Assembly: GCA_036491035.1 (NCBI GenBank)
Contig: DASXCU010000168.1
Span: 40,928-104,927, forward strand
Source of the DNA: Galbitalea sp036491035
Lineage (GTDB): Bacteria; Actinomycetota; Actinomycetes; Actinomycetales; Microbacteriaceae
Direction of reading: 5' to 3'
DNA: 64,000 nucleotides
The position numbers and the translations under genes were made by a program. The notes under the pieces were generated by a model. That model saw nothing but the letters and a program-made list of their open reading frames with translations. It was not told the origin of the DNA and made no database searches. This document shows, piece by piece, positions 1 to 7,748 of this stretch; the stretch's first letter is position 1, and the number at the start of each line of letters is the position of its first letter.

Positions 1-766
1 GAACGTATCGAGCGACGAGTGTACGGTCGAGCGGCCGATCGAACCGAACCAGCAGTGCGTCGGCGTCGGTTTCCGGCCACTCCACGCGCCACACGAACGG
101 ATCGATCCGCGTTCGCACCGAGGGGCCAACTCGGTAGATGCGGGTCGCGGCCGCGACCAGAGTCGACCCGTGCTCGTCGCGAACCCCCGAGTCGACGACG
201 AGGGTCACCGATTCGCCCTCCCGGAGGGGCGGACCGGCCTGCACATTCGGCTGGAGCCCGCGCTTGATGCGGCCCGGCTCAAGGAGCACGGTCAGCCGTC
301 GACGATCCGCGTCCCACAGCTCGGGGGGCATGTCCAGCAGTGCTCCACGGATGGGTTCGCCGTTCTCGTCCACCAGGCTGATGCGACCGACCGCAGACCC
401 CGGCTCCATGGGCGACGAGAAGGTGACGACGAACCGCAGGAGGTTGGCCGGCACGACATCGACGCCCGGTTCGATCGTCGTCACGGTCGTGACCGGCTCG
501 CGATCCATTCCGGGCAGCACGAATTGCGCCAGTTCTCGCCATCCGGGGTCAGCCCGCGACAGGACTACGAGTGCCGCACCCGAGGCCACCGGGAATCGCG
601 GCGTGAAGATCGCGGCGTTGATCGCGTAGTGCCAGGAACCCGCCATGGGAACGAGGTCGGTTCCGAGGTCGAGCGCGTGAACGGGAGCGACCGCCAGGCG
701 CGTCCGTTCACCGACCCCGTTGACGACGACGGTGCCGTTCCGCCAGAGCGCGGTAACGAGAGTCAG
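1..766 (-). CDS. Hypothetical protein with bacterial Ig-like (SbsA-type) region, 3' truncated by window edge
   Basis: A reading frame stays open on the minus strand from the end of the upstream gene to the left edge of the window, and its translation looks like protein. The second half has the pattern of an SbsA-type Ig-like domain: a strand with VVTFSSPMEPGS, then LLDMPPELWD, then LLEPGRIKRG, then ESVTLVVDSGVRDEHG. No ATG, GTG or TTG exists at the junction. The only initiator there is CTG at 766, overlapping the TGA of the upstream gene; the first in-frame ATG is at 646. The gene may therefore start at a CTG, start at 646, or be the second half of one longer gene broken by a frameshift near 765. 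Function unknown; probably extracytoplasmic if the Ig-like assignment is right. Confidence 0.7.
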   Translation of the reverse strand, partial: MTLVTALWRNGTVVVNGVGERTRLAVAPVHALDLGTDLVPMAGSWHYAINAAIFTPRFPVASGAALVVLSRADPGWRELAQFVLPGMDREPVTTVTTIEPGVDVVPANLLRFVVTFSSPMEPGSAVGRISLVDENGEPIRGALLDMPPELWDADRRRLTVLLEPGRIKRGLQPNVQAGPPLREGESVTLVVDSGVRDEHGSTLVAAATRIYRVGPSVRTRIDPFVWRVEWPETDADALLVRFDRPLDRTLVARYV

Positions 767-1869
767 AGCTCGTCCGCGTGCAGAGTCCGGAGGTCGCTAT
801 CCTCGCCGGTGGTCTGGACGACAACAACGCGCCCTCGATCGAGACTCGCCATCCACGTCACCCCGGGCTGGTCCAGGCTCTCGCGAGGAACTCCGAGCGA
901 GTGATCCGGCTCCGACATCGGGACCGAGAGGGCGTCCTGGCCGGCGATGGAGGCCGCGGGAATCTTCAGCAGCGGATGGCGCGTGTTGGAGACGAGCAGA
1001 AACTCGTCGCCGTCGCGGTCGTAGGACACAATGCTGAAGGGCTGGTTCATCGGGCCGAGTTCGGCCACGGTGCGCCCACGCACCAGGCCGTCCCCACGGA
1101 GGTCCTTCACCGAGAACTGCACGACGGGCGTGCACGTGTAGGTCGCCAGGACGCTCGAGCCACCATCGAATGAGGTGAGGGCACGAATGGGGGACTGCGT
1201 CTCGTACTTGCCGTGATCGACGTGGAAGATCTCCACCGATGTCTCCGTCGCCGAACCGTCGAACGGGTAGGGAACCTGGCGCAGGCGCGACGTGAACTCC
1301 TCGTTGCTGAGGCCGGCCACGAAAACGGTGCCGTCGACCCACGCCAGATCGGTGATGGCGGAGCGCTGCAGGGGCACCTGCGCGAAGGTCAGCGTCACGC
1401 CGTGGATCTCGCGCTGCTGGGAGCCCGGATCCGTGCCGTCGAGCCAGACATCCGTCCGTTCGTCGTCGGCGGCCGGAGCGTCGTCGAGCGCGAACGAAGT
1501 GACAGGCAGATCGTCGACCTCGAGCACGCTCAGTTCGCCATCGACCCCGATCCGGACGACCGCCGGTCCGGCGGCCGGGCCCCGCCCGCGCGCCACAGAC
1601 ACGTAGACGGCATGGGACACAGGGTGCACCGCCATCCCGCGGATGACCGCGTCCTCGCGGTCGACACCGAGCAGCGCCGCAAGTTTGGTGCCCAGCCGAT
1701 CGACGTTGACGTCGCCGCTGGTCACCGCCTCGGCGTGCAGCTCGAAGGCGAACAGGGTAGCCCGGCTGAGATCCGCGGCAAAGAGCACGGCGGTGCCCTC
1801 GGCGGAAACGTCTGGGGCGAATAGCAGCGGGCCCGCAGACAGGAGGGTGGATGTAACCGTGGACGACAT
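763..1869 (-). CDS. Putative beta-propeller protein
   Basis: A 368-aa protein with no clear signal peptide. It has repeated blocks of about 40-60 residues that alternate short hydrophobic strands with turns, for example DAVIRGMAVHPVSHAVYVSV and AITDLAWVDGTVFVAGLSNE, as in WD40/NHL/PQQ-type propellers. No catalytic motif is visible. A good Shine-Dalgarno sequence (AGGGAG) lies about 8 nt before the ATG at 1869. It is the first gene of a minus-strand pair with the Ig-like frame downstream; the two reading frames overlap at the stop. Identity beyond 'propeller-like' is inference. Confidence 0.7.
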   Translation of the reverse strand: MSSTVTSTLLSAGPLLFAPDVSAEGTAVLFAADLSRATLFAFELHAEAVTSGDVNVDRLGTKLAALLGVDREDAVIRGMAVHPVSHAVYVSVARGRGPAAGPAVVRIGVDGELSVLEVDDLPVTSFALDDAPAADDERTDVWLDGTDPGSQQREIHGVTLTFAQVPLQRSAITDLAWVDGTVFVAGLSNEEFTSRLRQVPYPFDGSATETSVEIFHVDHGKYETQSPIRALTSFDGGSSVLATYTCTPVVQFSVKDLRGDGLVRGRTVAELGPMNQPFSIVSYDRDGDEFLLVSNTRHPLLKIPAASIAGQDALSVPMSEPDHSLGVPRESLDQPGVTWMASLDRGRVVVVQTTGEDSDLRTLHADEL

Positions 1870-1945
1870 GTTCGTTTCTCCCTGGATTCCGGCACTGGAA
1901 AGGTCGGTCCGAGACTACGCGCGTGACGTGAATGGGGCCTGAACG

Positions 1946-3889
1946 CTAGATCTCGACGTCGCTGCCCATCGTGACCGTGCGCTCCGGCGGCAGGTTGAAC
2001 CGCGCTGCCGGGTCGGCGGCGTTGTGCGCGATCGCCAGGAAGAGTCGTTTGCGCCACGCGACCATGCCGGCGCTGCCTCGCGTCGCCCGGAGTCCACCGC
2101 GCGAGATGAAGTACGACGCCTGGGCCATCTCTCCCGGGTCGAGGTGCAGCACCTTCATCTTGCACGCAGTGCCCATGGCGCGGGGCAGGTCCTGGTTGTC
2201 GGCGAATCCGAACTTCACTGTCAGGTGCTCGATGCCGTCGTCGGCGTAGCTGAGGTCGTCGTAGGCGAACGCCCGGCTGTTGGCCACGTGGGGAACGCTC
2301 GCGGTGATGATCGAGACGATGATGACCCGCTTGTGCATGACGTGGTTATGCTCCACGTTGGCGCGGAGGGCGAGCGGTGTCGTCGTCTTGTTCGGATGCG
2401 GGAAGACGGCGACGCCCTGAACGCGCGGGATCTTCTTCTTGTTGACGTGCTCGACGAACTCGTCGAGCGGTCCTTCGAGAATTCGACGCCGCTCCTGTAC
2501 CAGCGCCCGCCCGCGACGCCAGGTCGTCATGAGCGTGATGACGGCGAAGGCGATGAGCAGCGGAACCCAGCCACCGTGGATGATCTTGGACAGGTTGCCA
2601 GCAAGGAATGTCAGCTCGAGGCCGCCGAACACGACGGCGGCGACGACGAGTTTCCAGACCTTCCAATGCCAGAGCGGTCTCGCGACGAGCAGCAGCAGGA
2701 TGGTGTCGACCACGAGCGCGCCCGTTACCGAGACGCCATAGGCCGTGGTCAGGGCCGCGGATGACCGGAACGTCAGCATGATCGCCATGACACCGACGAA
2801 CAGCAGCAGGTTGACCGCCGGCAGATAGATCTGGCCACCCTCCTGCTTCGACGTTTGGCGGATGGTCAGGGGCGGCAAAAGTCCCAGCTGAACGGCCTGC
2901 CGGGTGAGCGAGAACGCCCCCGAGATCACCGCCTGGCTCGCAATGACCGTCGCGACGGTGGCGAGGATGACGACCGGCAGCCGCAGGGAGGGCGGGAAGA
3001 GAAGGAAGAAAGGATCCTTGGTCGTCGAGTGGTCATCCAGGACCAGTGCCGCCTGCCCTAGGTAGTTCAGGACGAGAGCGGGAAACACGACGAAGAACCA
3101 GGCGCGTCGGATTGGCACGCGTCCGAAGTGGCCCATGTCGGCGTAGAGGGCTTCGGCTCCCGTGATGACGAGCACGACGGCGCCGATCGCGACGAACGTT
3201 TGAAGTGGATGGGCGACGAGGAACGCGATCGCCCAGGTCGGCGAGAGGCCGAGAAGCACATCCGGATGCTTGATGATGAGCGGAACTCCGGCGACGGCGA
3301 TGACCAGGAACCAGAGCAGCATGACCGGCCCGAATAGTGCGCCGACCTTACCGGTTCCGAAACGCTGCACGAAGAACAGGATCACGAGGATGACGGCCGC
3401 GATCGGAACCACGAGCTCGCTCACACTCGGCGCAGCGGTCTCGAGGCCCTCCACAGCGGAGAGCACGGAGACCGCCGGCGTGATCAGCGAGTCGCCATAG
3501 AACAGCGCGACACCGACGATACCGACGACCAGGAAGATTCCTGCGCCCTTCTTTCGGTTGGCAAACAGACGTCCGGCCAGAGCCGCGAGCGCCATGACGC
3601 CGCCCTCGCCGTTGTTGTCGGCGCGCATCAGTACCAGCACGTACTTGATCGATACGACGATGGTGATGCTCCAGAACATCATCGAGATGACCCCGTACAC
3701 GTCGCCCTGGGTCGGCTTCACAACCCCGTTGTCGATCGTGAACACGGTGCGGAGCGCGTAGAGCGGGCTGGTTCCGATGTCACCGAAGACGACGCCGAGT
3801 GCGGCGAGGGCCAGGACGGTGATCCCCTTGCCATGCCGCGCCGATGCGAACCTCTCGGGAGCTTTCACCGGCGGACGAGTGCCTGACAT
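1946..3889 (-). CDS. kup: Low-affinity potassium uptake protein Kup (KUP/HAK/KT family)
   Basis: Integral membrane H+/K+ symporter of the Kup family, about 647 aa from the chosen start, close to the usual 620-650. The family signature GDIGTSPLYA lies at residues 36-45. About twelve hydrophobic segments follow, then a soluble C-terminal domain with NRAFAYDD and the terminal TVTMGSDVEI. I chose ATG 3889 (MSGTRPP), preceded by GGAG at suitable spacing. The frame is open further upstream to a GTG at 4006, whose Shine-Dalgarno GGAGG lies inside a terminator-like hairpin. Kup normally supplies bulk potassium under low pH or osmotic stress. No other K+ gene is adjacent. Confidence 0.95.
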   Translation of the reverse strand: MSGTRPPVKAPERFASARHGKGITVLALAALGVVFGDIGTSPLYALRTVFTIDNGVVKPTQGDVYGVISMMFWSITIVVSIKYVLVLMRADNNGEGGVMALAALAGRLFANRKKGAGIFLVVGIVGVALFYGDSLITPAVSVLSAVEGLETAAPSVSELVVPIAAVILVILFFVQRFGTGKVGALFGPVMLLWFLVIAVAGVPLIIKHPDVLLGLSPTWAIAFLVAHPLQTFVAIGAVVLVITGAEALYADMGHFGRVPIRRAWFFVVFPALVLNYLGQAALVLDDHSTTKDPFFLLFPPSLRLPVVILATVATVIASQAVISGAFSLTRQAVQLGLLPPLTIRQTSKQEGGQIYLPAVNLLLFVGVMAIMLTFRSSAALTTAYGVSVTGALVVDTILLLLVARPLWHWKVWKLVVAAVVFGGLELTFLAGNLSKIIHGGWVPLLIAFAVITLMTTWRRGRALVQERRRILEGPLDEFVEHVNKKKIPRVQGVAVFPHPNKTTTPLALRANVEHNHVMHKRVIIVSIITASVPHVANSRAFAYDDLSYADDGIEHLTVKFGFADNQDLPRAMGTACKMKVLHLDPGEMAQASYFISRGGLRATRGSAGMVAWRKRLFLAIAHNAADPAARFNLPPERTVTMGSDVEI

Positions 3890-4006
3890 GCCTGCGTGCT
3901 CCATCCTGGTCGCCGCGCGGACGACAGCATCCATGATCGCACCTGAAACGGGAAGACGAGTGCCAGTTGCCGTTCGGCGCGGTAGGCGGTGCACGGGTGC
4001 CGGCAC

Positions 4007-4055
4007 AAAAAGCAGACCTCCGGCGGACGCTACCCGAAAGCGTCGACGGAGGTCT
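4007..4055 (-). terminator. Intrinsic terminator hairpin in the kup leader (possible attenuator)
   Basis: On the minus strand the arms AGACCTCCG (4055-4047) and CGGAGGTCT (4022-4014) pair perfectly. They enclose a second stem ACGCT/AGCGT (4043-4039 with 4031-4027). GC and then five T residues (4011-4007) follow directly, the classic rho-independent layout. The 3' arm contains the only strong Shine-Dalgarno (CGGAGG) for the upstream GTG start at 4006. It could simply end transcription from the VanZ gene, which stops about 110 nt upstream. It could also attenuate kup, if the kup promoter lies within 4056-4164. Confidence 0.75.
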
Positions 4056-4133
4056 TAGCGCTTCTCGCTGCTTCCCTAGAGCCGCGTGAATCGTATGTCC
4101 CACGATACTTCGCAAACATCAGATGTCTATACT

Positions 4134-4145
4134 CCCCAATTGGGG
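4134..4145. promoter_or_regulatory. 12-bp perfect palindrome in the VanZ-kup gap
   Basis: CCCCAATTGGGG is a perfect palindrome in an otherwise AT-richer 109-bp gap between the VanZ gene and the kup leader hairpin. A short stem ATCGT/ACGAT (about 4092-4108) lies between it and the terminator. It may be an operator for kup transcription; the regulator is unknown. Confidence 0.3.
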
Positions 4146-4164
4146 GATTCCGTTGCGGCGCTGA

Positions 4165-5232
4165 TTATGAGTCATGTGGAGAGACGGTCAGCCTGTCGTC
4201 GACGACGGTCCATCCGACGACCGCGAACGCGAGGCCTCGGTGCCCGCGAGTCGTCAGCGCGAGGATGAAGCTCAGCAGCACAAGGGCTCCGCCAAGCAGC
4301 CCACCGGATCCGCCCTCGATCAGGGACAGCAGCGCAAAGCCGCCGATACCGAACAGCCAGCGCACGATCGTTCGCGGCACGCTGGTTGGTTGAACTGGTC
4401 GGAGCCGCACGACCCACTCACCGATGCTGCGCCGGGTGAACAACAGAACGGCGAGCTCGACCAGGCCCGGCACGAGATAGCCGAAGAGCGAGCTCAGCCA
4501 TTCGGGGAGGGTCGCCTTGCCGGTCGTTAGGTTCGCGAGCAGGGCGGCGGCCACGTCCAGCGATCCGCCGAGCAGCACCACGAAGAGGACGTCGGATATG
4601 AAGCCGAGAAGCCGACGAACACCACCGACCGGTCGGGCGGCGGCCGGTTCGCTGACGCTGCGCTGTCGGAGTGCGCCGAAGGCGGGCGCGATCACAGCGC
4701 CGAGAACCGCGCCGGCCGTGTTGGCCAGAAGGTCATCGACATCAAACAGTCGGTATGCGCAGGGGAAGAGGAACCAGTCGCCGGTGAGTTGCGTCGTCTC
4801 GATGAGGAGCGAGCCGACGAGGCCGGCGGCGGCCGTGATCGCGATGCCACGCCGGGTGAGATAGCGGAACAACACTCCGAACGGAACGAACAGCGCAACG
4901 TTCAGCAGCACCTGCCACAGTGCGGGGTTGTGCAAGAGCCCGCCGACGCCACCGACGTTGACCCGCGCGATGTCGGACACGAACTGCAGCGGATTGAGCT
5001 GGATGCCCGCACCGCCGTCCGCGCACAGTTGCGCGTTCACCGCGGGAAGCGGGAGCAGGGTGTAGCTGGCCAGCGCGAGGGCGTAGACGAGGCCGATGAA
5101 ACTGAGGGCCGCGGAGCCGAAAGTGAGGCGACCGCGCCGGCGGTACTGGATGGCGACGAACGGTACGAACAGCCCGATGGCGATGACTACCCCGAAGACG
5201 ATCGCGACGATCGCCGGCCGGGTCGCATCCAT
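4165..5232 (-). CDS. VanZ family protein fused to RDD-like membrane domain
   Basis: A 355-aa polytopic membrane protein. The N-terminal half is VanZ-like: hydrophobic segments, LNPLQF after the first extracytoplasmic loop, LLNVALFVPFGVLFRYL, then the conserved IETTQL and RLFDVDDLLANTAGAVLGA. The C-terminal half has RDD-type features (RRLLGFISDVLFVVLLG, then TRRSIGEWVVRLR). The ATG at 5232 starts 10 nt after the stop of the methyltransferase gene, so the two are probably co-transcribed. VanZ proteins are linked to teicoplanin resistance only by name; the function of VanZ-RDD fusions is unknown. A second VanZ gene lies at 13437. Confidence 0.85.
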   Translation of the reverse strand: MDATRPAIVAIVFGVVIAIGLFVPFVAIQYRRRGRLTFGSAALSFIGLVYALALASYTLLPLPAVNAQLCADGGAGIQLNPLQFVSDIARVNVGGVGGLLHNPALWQVLLNVALFVPFGVLFRYLTRRGIAITAAAGLVGSLLIETTQLTGDWFLFPCAYRLFDVDDLLANTAGAVLGAVIAPAFGALRQRSVSEPAAARPVGGVRRLLGFISDVLFVVLLGGSLDVAAALLANLTTGKATLPEWLSSLFGYLVPGLVELAVLLFTRRSIGEWVVRLRPVQPTSVPRTIVRWLFGIGGFALLSLIEGGSGGLLGGALVLLSFILALTTRGHRGLAFAVVGWTVVDDRLTVSPHDS

Positions 5233-5242
5233 CGGCAAAAGC

Positions 5243-5881
5243 TTAGAGGGGTCGCTGCGCTCGGACGACGATGTCGTGCACCGTGCCGTGTCCGTGGCGG
5301 GCATCGCCTTCGCGTGCACGCGACTCCGCTACGATCACGGCGAGGCCGGTTCCGTCAATCGCGCGCACCACGTCCTCCGCGCTGAACATCAGGGCCTCAA
5401 GGTGAGCGCGGTGTCCGGACTCGTCGGGGTCGGTGGCGTCGTGCCCGACGACGAGCAGGGTACCGCCGGGAGCCACGGCCGCAGCCAGTCCGCGGAATAG
5501 CGTCGTTCGGTGCGGTTCCGGGAGGTGCATGAACTGGGATGACACGAGGTCGAACGTGCCCGGCGCGGGTGACCACTCCGTGAGGTCGTGCTGCTCCCAC
5601 TCGATCCGTTTCGCCGCATCCGCATCGACGGACCGGGCCTGCCGACGGGCCTTATCGAGCGCGTTCGAGGCGATGTCCACCCCCGTCACGGTCCAGCCAA
5701 GTGAACCGAGCCAGATGGCGTCGCCGCCCTCGCCGCTGCCGATGTCGAGAGCCCTGCCGGGTACGAGCCCGCTCGCCTCCGTCACCAGCACGGCGTTGGG
5801 ATTGCCGCTCCAGGTATGGCCCGGTTCGCCGTAGCGCTCCTCCCAGTACCGGTGGCCGAAGGGGTTCTCGTCCGCATCCAT
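5243..5881 (-). CDS. Class I SAM-dependent methyltransferase
   Basis: A 212-aa cytosolic methyltransferase of the Rossmann type. Motif I is ALDIGSGEGGDAIWL, the acidic loop is VTGVDIAS, motif post-I is EWEQHDLTEW, and motif IV is FDLVSSQFMH. The N-terminus FGHRYWEERYGEPGHTWSGNPN resembles the TehB/thiopurine-methyltransferase-like group that acts on small molecules. The ATG at 5881 (MDADENPFG) fits the family N-terminus better than the TTG at 5911. It is followed closely by the VanZ-RDD gene. The substrate cannot be read from the sequence. Confidence 0.88.
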   Translation of the reverse strand: MDADENPFGHRYWEERYGEPGHTWSGNPNAVLVTEASGLVPGRALDIGSGEGGDAIWLGSLGWTVTGVDIASNALDKARRQARSVDADAAKRIEWEQHDLTEWSPAPGTFDLVSSQFMHLPEPHRTTLFRGLAAAVAPGGTLLVVGHDATDPDESGHRAHLEALMFSAEDVVRAIDGTGLAVIVAESRAREGDARHGHGTVHDIVVRAQRPL

Positions 5882-5931
5882 TTGTCCAGTCTGCCGCTCG
5901 CGCGAGTCCAACGCGGGGCAGAATTGAATTC

Positions 5932-6324
5932 ATGACCGAGCAGCTGAGCGTCACGACCGGAGCGGCAAGCGTGGCAGACACCGTCCAGGCGCTTCGATCG
6001 GCGCTCGCGAAACGCGGCATCGAGCTATTCGCGGTCATCGACCATGCTGCGGGCGCGGCAGCAGCGGGCCTGGAGCTGGATGACGAGGTCGTTGCAATCT
6101 TCGGAAATCCGACCGTCGGGACGCGCGTAATGCAGGCCGACCGCCGGTCGGGCATCGATTTGCCGCTGCGGATGCTCGTCTGGCGCGAAGACGGCGAGAC
6201 CAGGATCGGGTACGAGGATCCACACGGGCTCGCGACGCGCTTTAGCGTTGCCGAGGCCTCGGCCGCGCTCGACGGGATGGCGGGGCTTCTCAGCCAGCTT
6301 GCGGCGGAGATCGCCGGGGCCTGA
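5932..6324 (+). CDS. DUF302 domain-containing protein
   Basis: A 130-aa protein carrying one DUF302 domain across its length: ELFAVIDHAAGAAAAGLEL, then VAIFGNPTVGTRVMQ, then IDLPLRMLVWRE and GYEDPHGLATRF. DUF302 proteins are small, soluble and of unknown function, sometimes found beside redox or metal-stress genes. The ATG at 5932 starts about 50 nt from the divergent methyltransferase start, so the two share a control region. No signal peptide. Confidence 0.88.
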   Translation: MTEQLSVTTGAASVADTVQALRSALAKRGIELFAVIDHAAGAAAAGLELDDEVVAIFGNPTVGTRVMQADRRSGIDLPLRMLVWREDGETRIGYEDPHGLATRFSVAEASAALDGMAGLLSQLAAEIAGA

Positions 6325-6342
6325 CCTCCACGCCCGATGGGG

Positions 6343-6798
6343 CTACTCGCCCGCGGTCTGACGGGCGTAGTGGCGGCGTGCCTTCATCCGGTTGCCGCAG
6401 TCGGCCATCGAGCACCAGCGGGCCGAGTTCGGCTTGCTGTGATCGATCAGGAATTTGTTGCACTCGGCGTTTGCGCAGGCGCGAAGTCGACCCGGCAGCT
6501 CCCGTTCGACCCGTGACCACTCGAGTACGAGGCGGGCGGCGGCCAGAGACGACGCCGGACCAGACAGCTCCCAGCTGAGTGCACCATCGACGAGTCGGGG
6601 TTTCTGGCTCACCCCGTGCAGGTAGCGCGACAGGATCCCTGAATCGGCCTCGTCGCGGATGACTGCGTGCAGGTCGTTCCGCAGCGAACGGAGTCGTTGA
6701 TCGTTCAGCGTGTCAACGATTGCGCCGTCGATCACCGGCGCGCTGTTGAGCAGTTCGAGAAGCTCGGTTTCGGTAGCTTGCATATAACCAGCATACAT
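6343..6798 (-). CDS. CGNR zinc finger transcriptional regulator
   Basis: About 151 aa. The C-terminal CGNR zinc finger is clear: ACANAECNKFLIDHSK, then RWCSMADCGNRMKARRHYAR, with four metal-ligand cysteines. The N-terminal part matches the shortened ABATE (stress-response) region of this family. The start is uncertain: ATGs at 6828, 6798 and 6783 are all in frame and none has a good Shine-Dalgarno. I prefer 6798 because a minus-strand TATCTA -10-like box (6816-6811) would put transcription start a few bases before it. It faces the hydrolase/TDT genes across a short shared promoter with inverted repeats, so it probably controls them and itself. Confidence 0.85.
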   Translation of the reverse strand: MYAGYMQATETELLELLNSAPVIDGAIVDTLNDQRLRSLRNDLHAVIRDEADSGILSRYLHGVSQKPRLVDGALSWELSGPASSLAAARLVLEWSRVERELPGRLRACANAECNKFLIDHSKPNSARWCSMADCGNRMKARRHYARQTAGE

Positions 6799-6830
6799 CA
6801 CTTGACAGGTTAGATAGTGATGTGTCATAT
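6796..6830 (+). promoter_or_regulatory. Promoter and inverted repeats between CGNR regulator and hydrolase
   Basis: TTGACA (6802-6807), a 17-nt spacer and TCATAT (6825-6830) form a good sigma-70-type promoter reading toward the hydrolase at 6868. An inverted repeat CATCACT (6796-6802) / AGTGATG (6816-6822) overlaps the -35 box and spacer. A second pair TGACA (6803-6807) / TGTCA (6823-6827) is interleaved with it. The placement suits repression by the adjacent CGNR protein. Confidence 0.6.
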
Positions 6831-6867
6831 TTCAGTAACTTGTTAAAACCAGTTTAGGGGTTAGAAA

Positions 6868-7725
6868 ATGATTCGCGCGCATCACCGTTTCATTGGGATC
6901 GACGGTCGCCAGGTGTTCTATCGCGAGGCGGGTGATCCGTCTGCTCCTGTGCTCCTCCTTCTTCACGGTGCGCCCGCGTCGTCCTTCATGTTTCGTGACC
7001 TCATCCCACTGCTCGCCGACAACTATCACCTGATCGCGCCCGACTACATCGGCTTTGGGCTCTCGGATGCGCCTGACGTCACCGAATTCGACTACACCTT
7101 CGATTCGCTGACGAACGTCGTCGAGAAGTTTCTCGAGGTGCTCGGAATCGGCCGGTTCGCGATGTACGTCCAGGACTACGGCGCGCCGGTCGGATGGCGC
7201 CTGCTGGTACGGGACCCGGAGCGGGTCACGGCGATCATCTCGCAGAACGGCAACGCGTACGAGGCAGGGTTCGTCGACAGTTTCTGGGCGCCGCTGTGGA
7301 GGTACGGAGTCGACCACGATCGAGCGGACGAGGCGGTCCTCCTGGCGTCGCTCTCGGTGGAGAGGATCCGCTGGCAGTACACGCACGGTCTTGCCGACCC
7401 GTCAATAGTCTCGCCGGATGCCTGGCTTCACGACCTCGCGCAGGTGAACCGTCCGGGCAATCCACAGATTCAGCTCGCGCTGTACAGCGACTATCCCAGC
7501 AACCGCATTCTCTACCCGGTGCTGCACGAGGTTCTGCGCGCGACGCAGAAAGACCTGCTCGCCGTGTGGGGCAAGAACGACGAGATCTTCGGACCGGATG
7601 GAGCCCGAGCATTTTCGACGGATCTCCCGAACGCCGAAATCGTTCTGCTCGATGGCGGTCACTTTCTCCTCGAGTCGCACGTCGACGAAGTGGCCGCGCG
7701 GATTCGCACCTTTCTCACCAATTAA
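6868..7725 (+). CDS. Alpha/beta hydrolase, haloalkane dehalogenase-like
   Basis: A 285-aa alpha/beta hydrolase. The oxyanion-hole motif is LLHGAPASS (res 31-39). The nucleophile elbow VQDYGAPVG places an Asp (D103) where serine hydrolases have Ser, as in haloalkane dehalogenases and epoxide hydrolases. The acid is probably near VWGKNDEIF, and the catalytic His is in LDGGHFLLE. Asp-nucleophile enzymes hydrolyse C-halogen or epoxide bonds; the actual substrate is unknown. It shares a transcript with the TDT transporter 23 nt downstream. Its promoter overlaps a palindrome next to the divergent CGNR regulator. Confidence 0.88.
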   Translation: MIRAHHRFIGIDGRQVFYREAGDPSAPVLLLLHGAPASSFMFRDLIPLLADNYHLIAPDYIGFGLSDAPDVTEFDYTFDSLTNVVEKFLEVLGIGRFAMYVQDYGAPVGWRLLVRDPERVTAIISQNGNAYEAGFVDSFWAPLWRYGVDHDRADEAVLLASLSVERIRWQYTHGLADPSIVSPDAWLHDLAQVNRPGNPQIQLALYSDYPSNRILYPVLHEVLRATQKDLLAVWGKNDEIFGPDGARAFSTDLPNAEIVLLDGGHFLLESHVDEVAARIRTFLTN

Positions 7726-7748
7726 CTCAATTCGAAAGAAAACGGAAA

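Noticed and set aside
4007..4164. ydaO-type c-di-AMP riboswitch before kup
   Set aside because: None of the conserved ydaO core sequences is visible; only a terminator and short stems are present.
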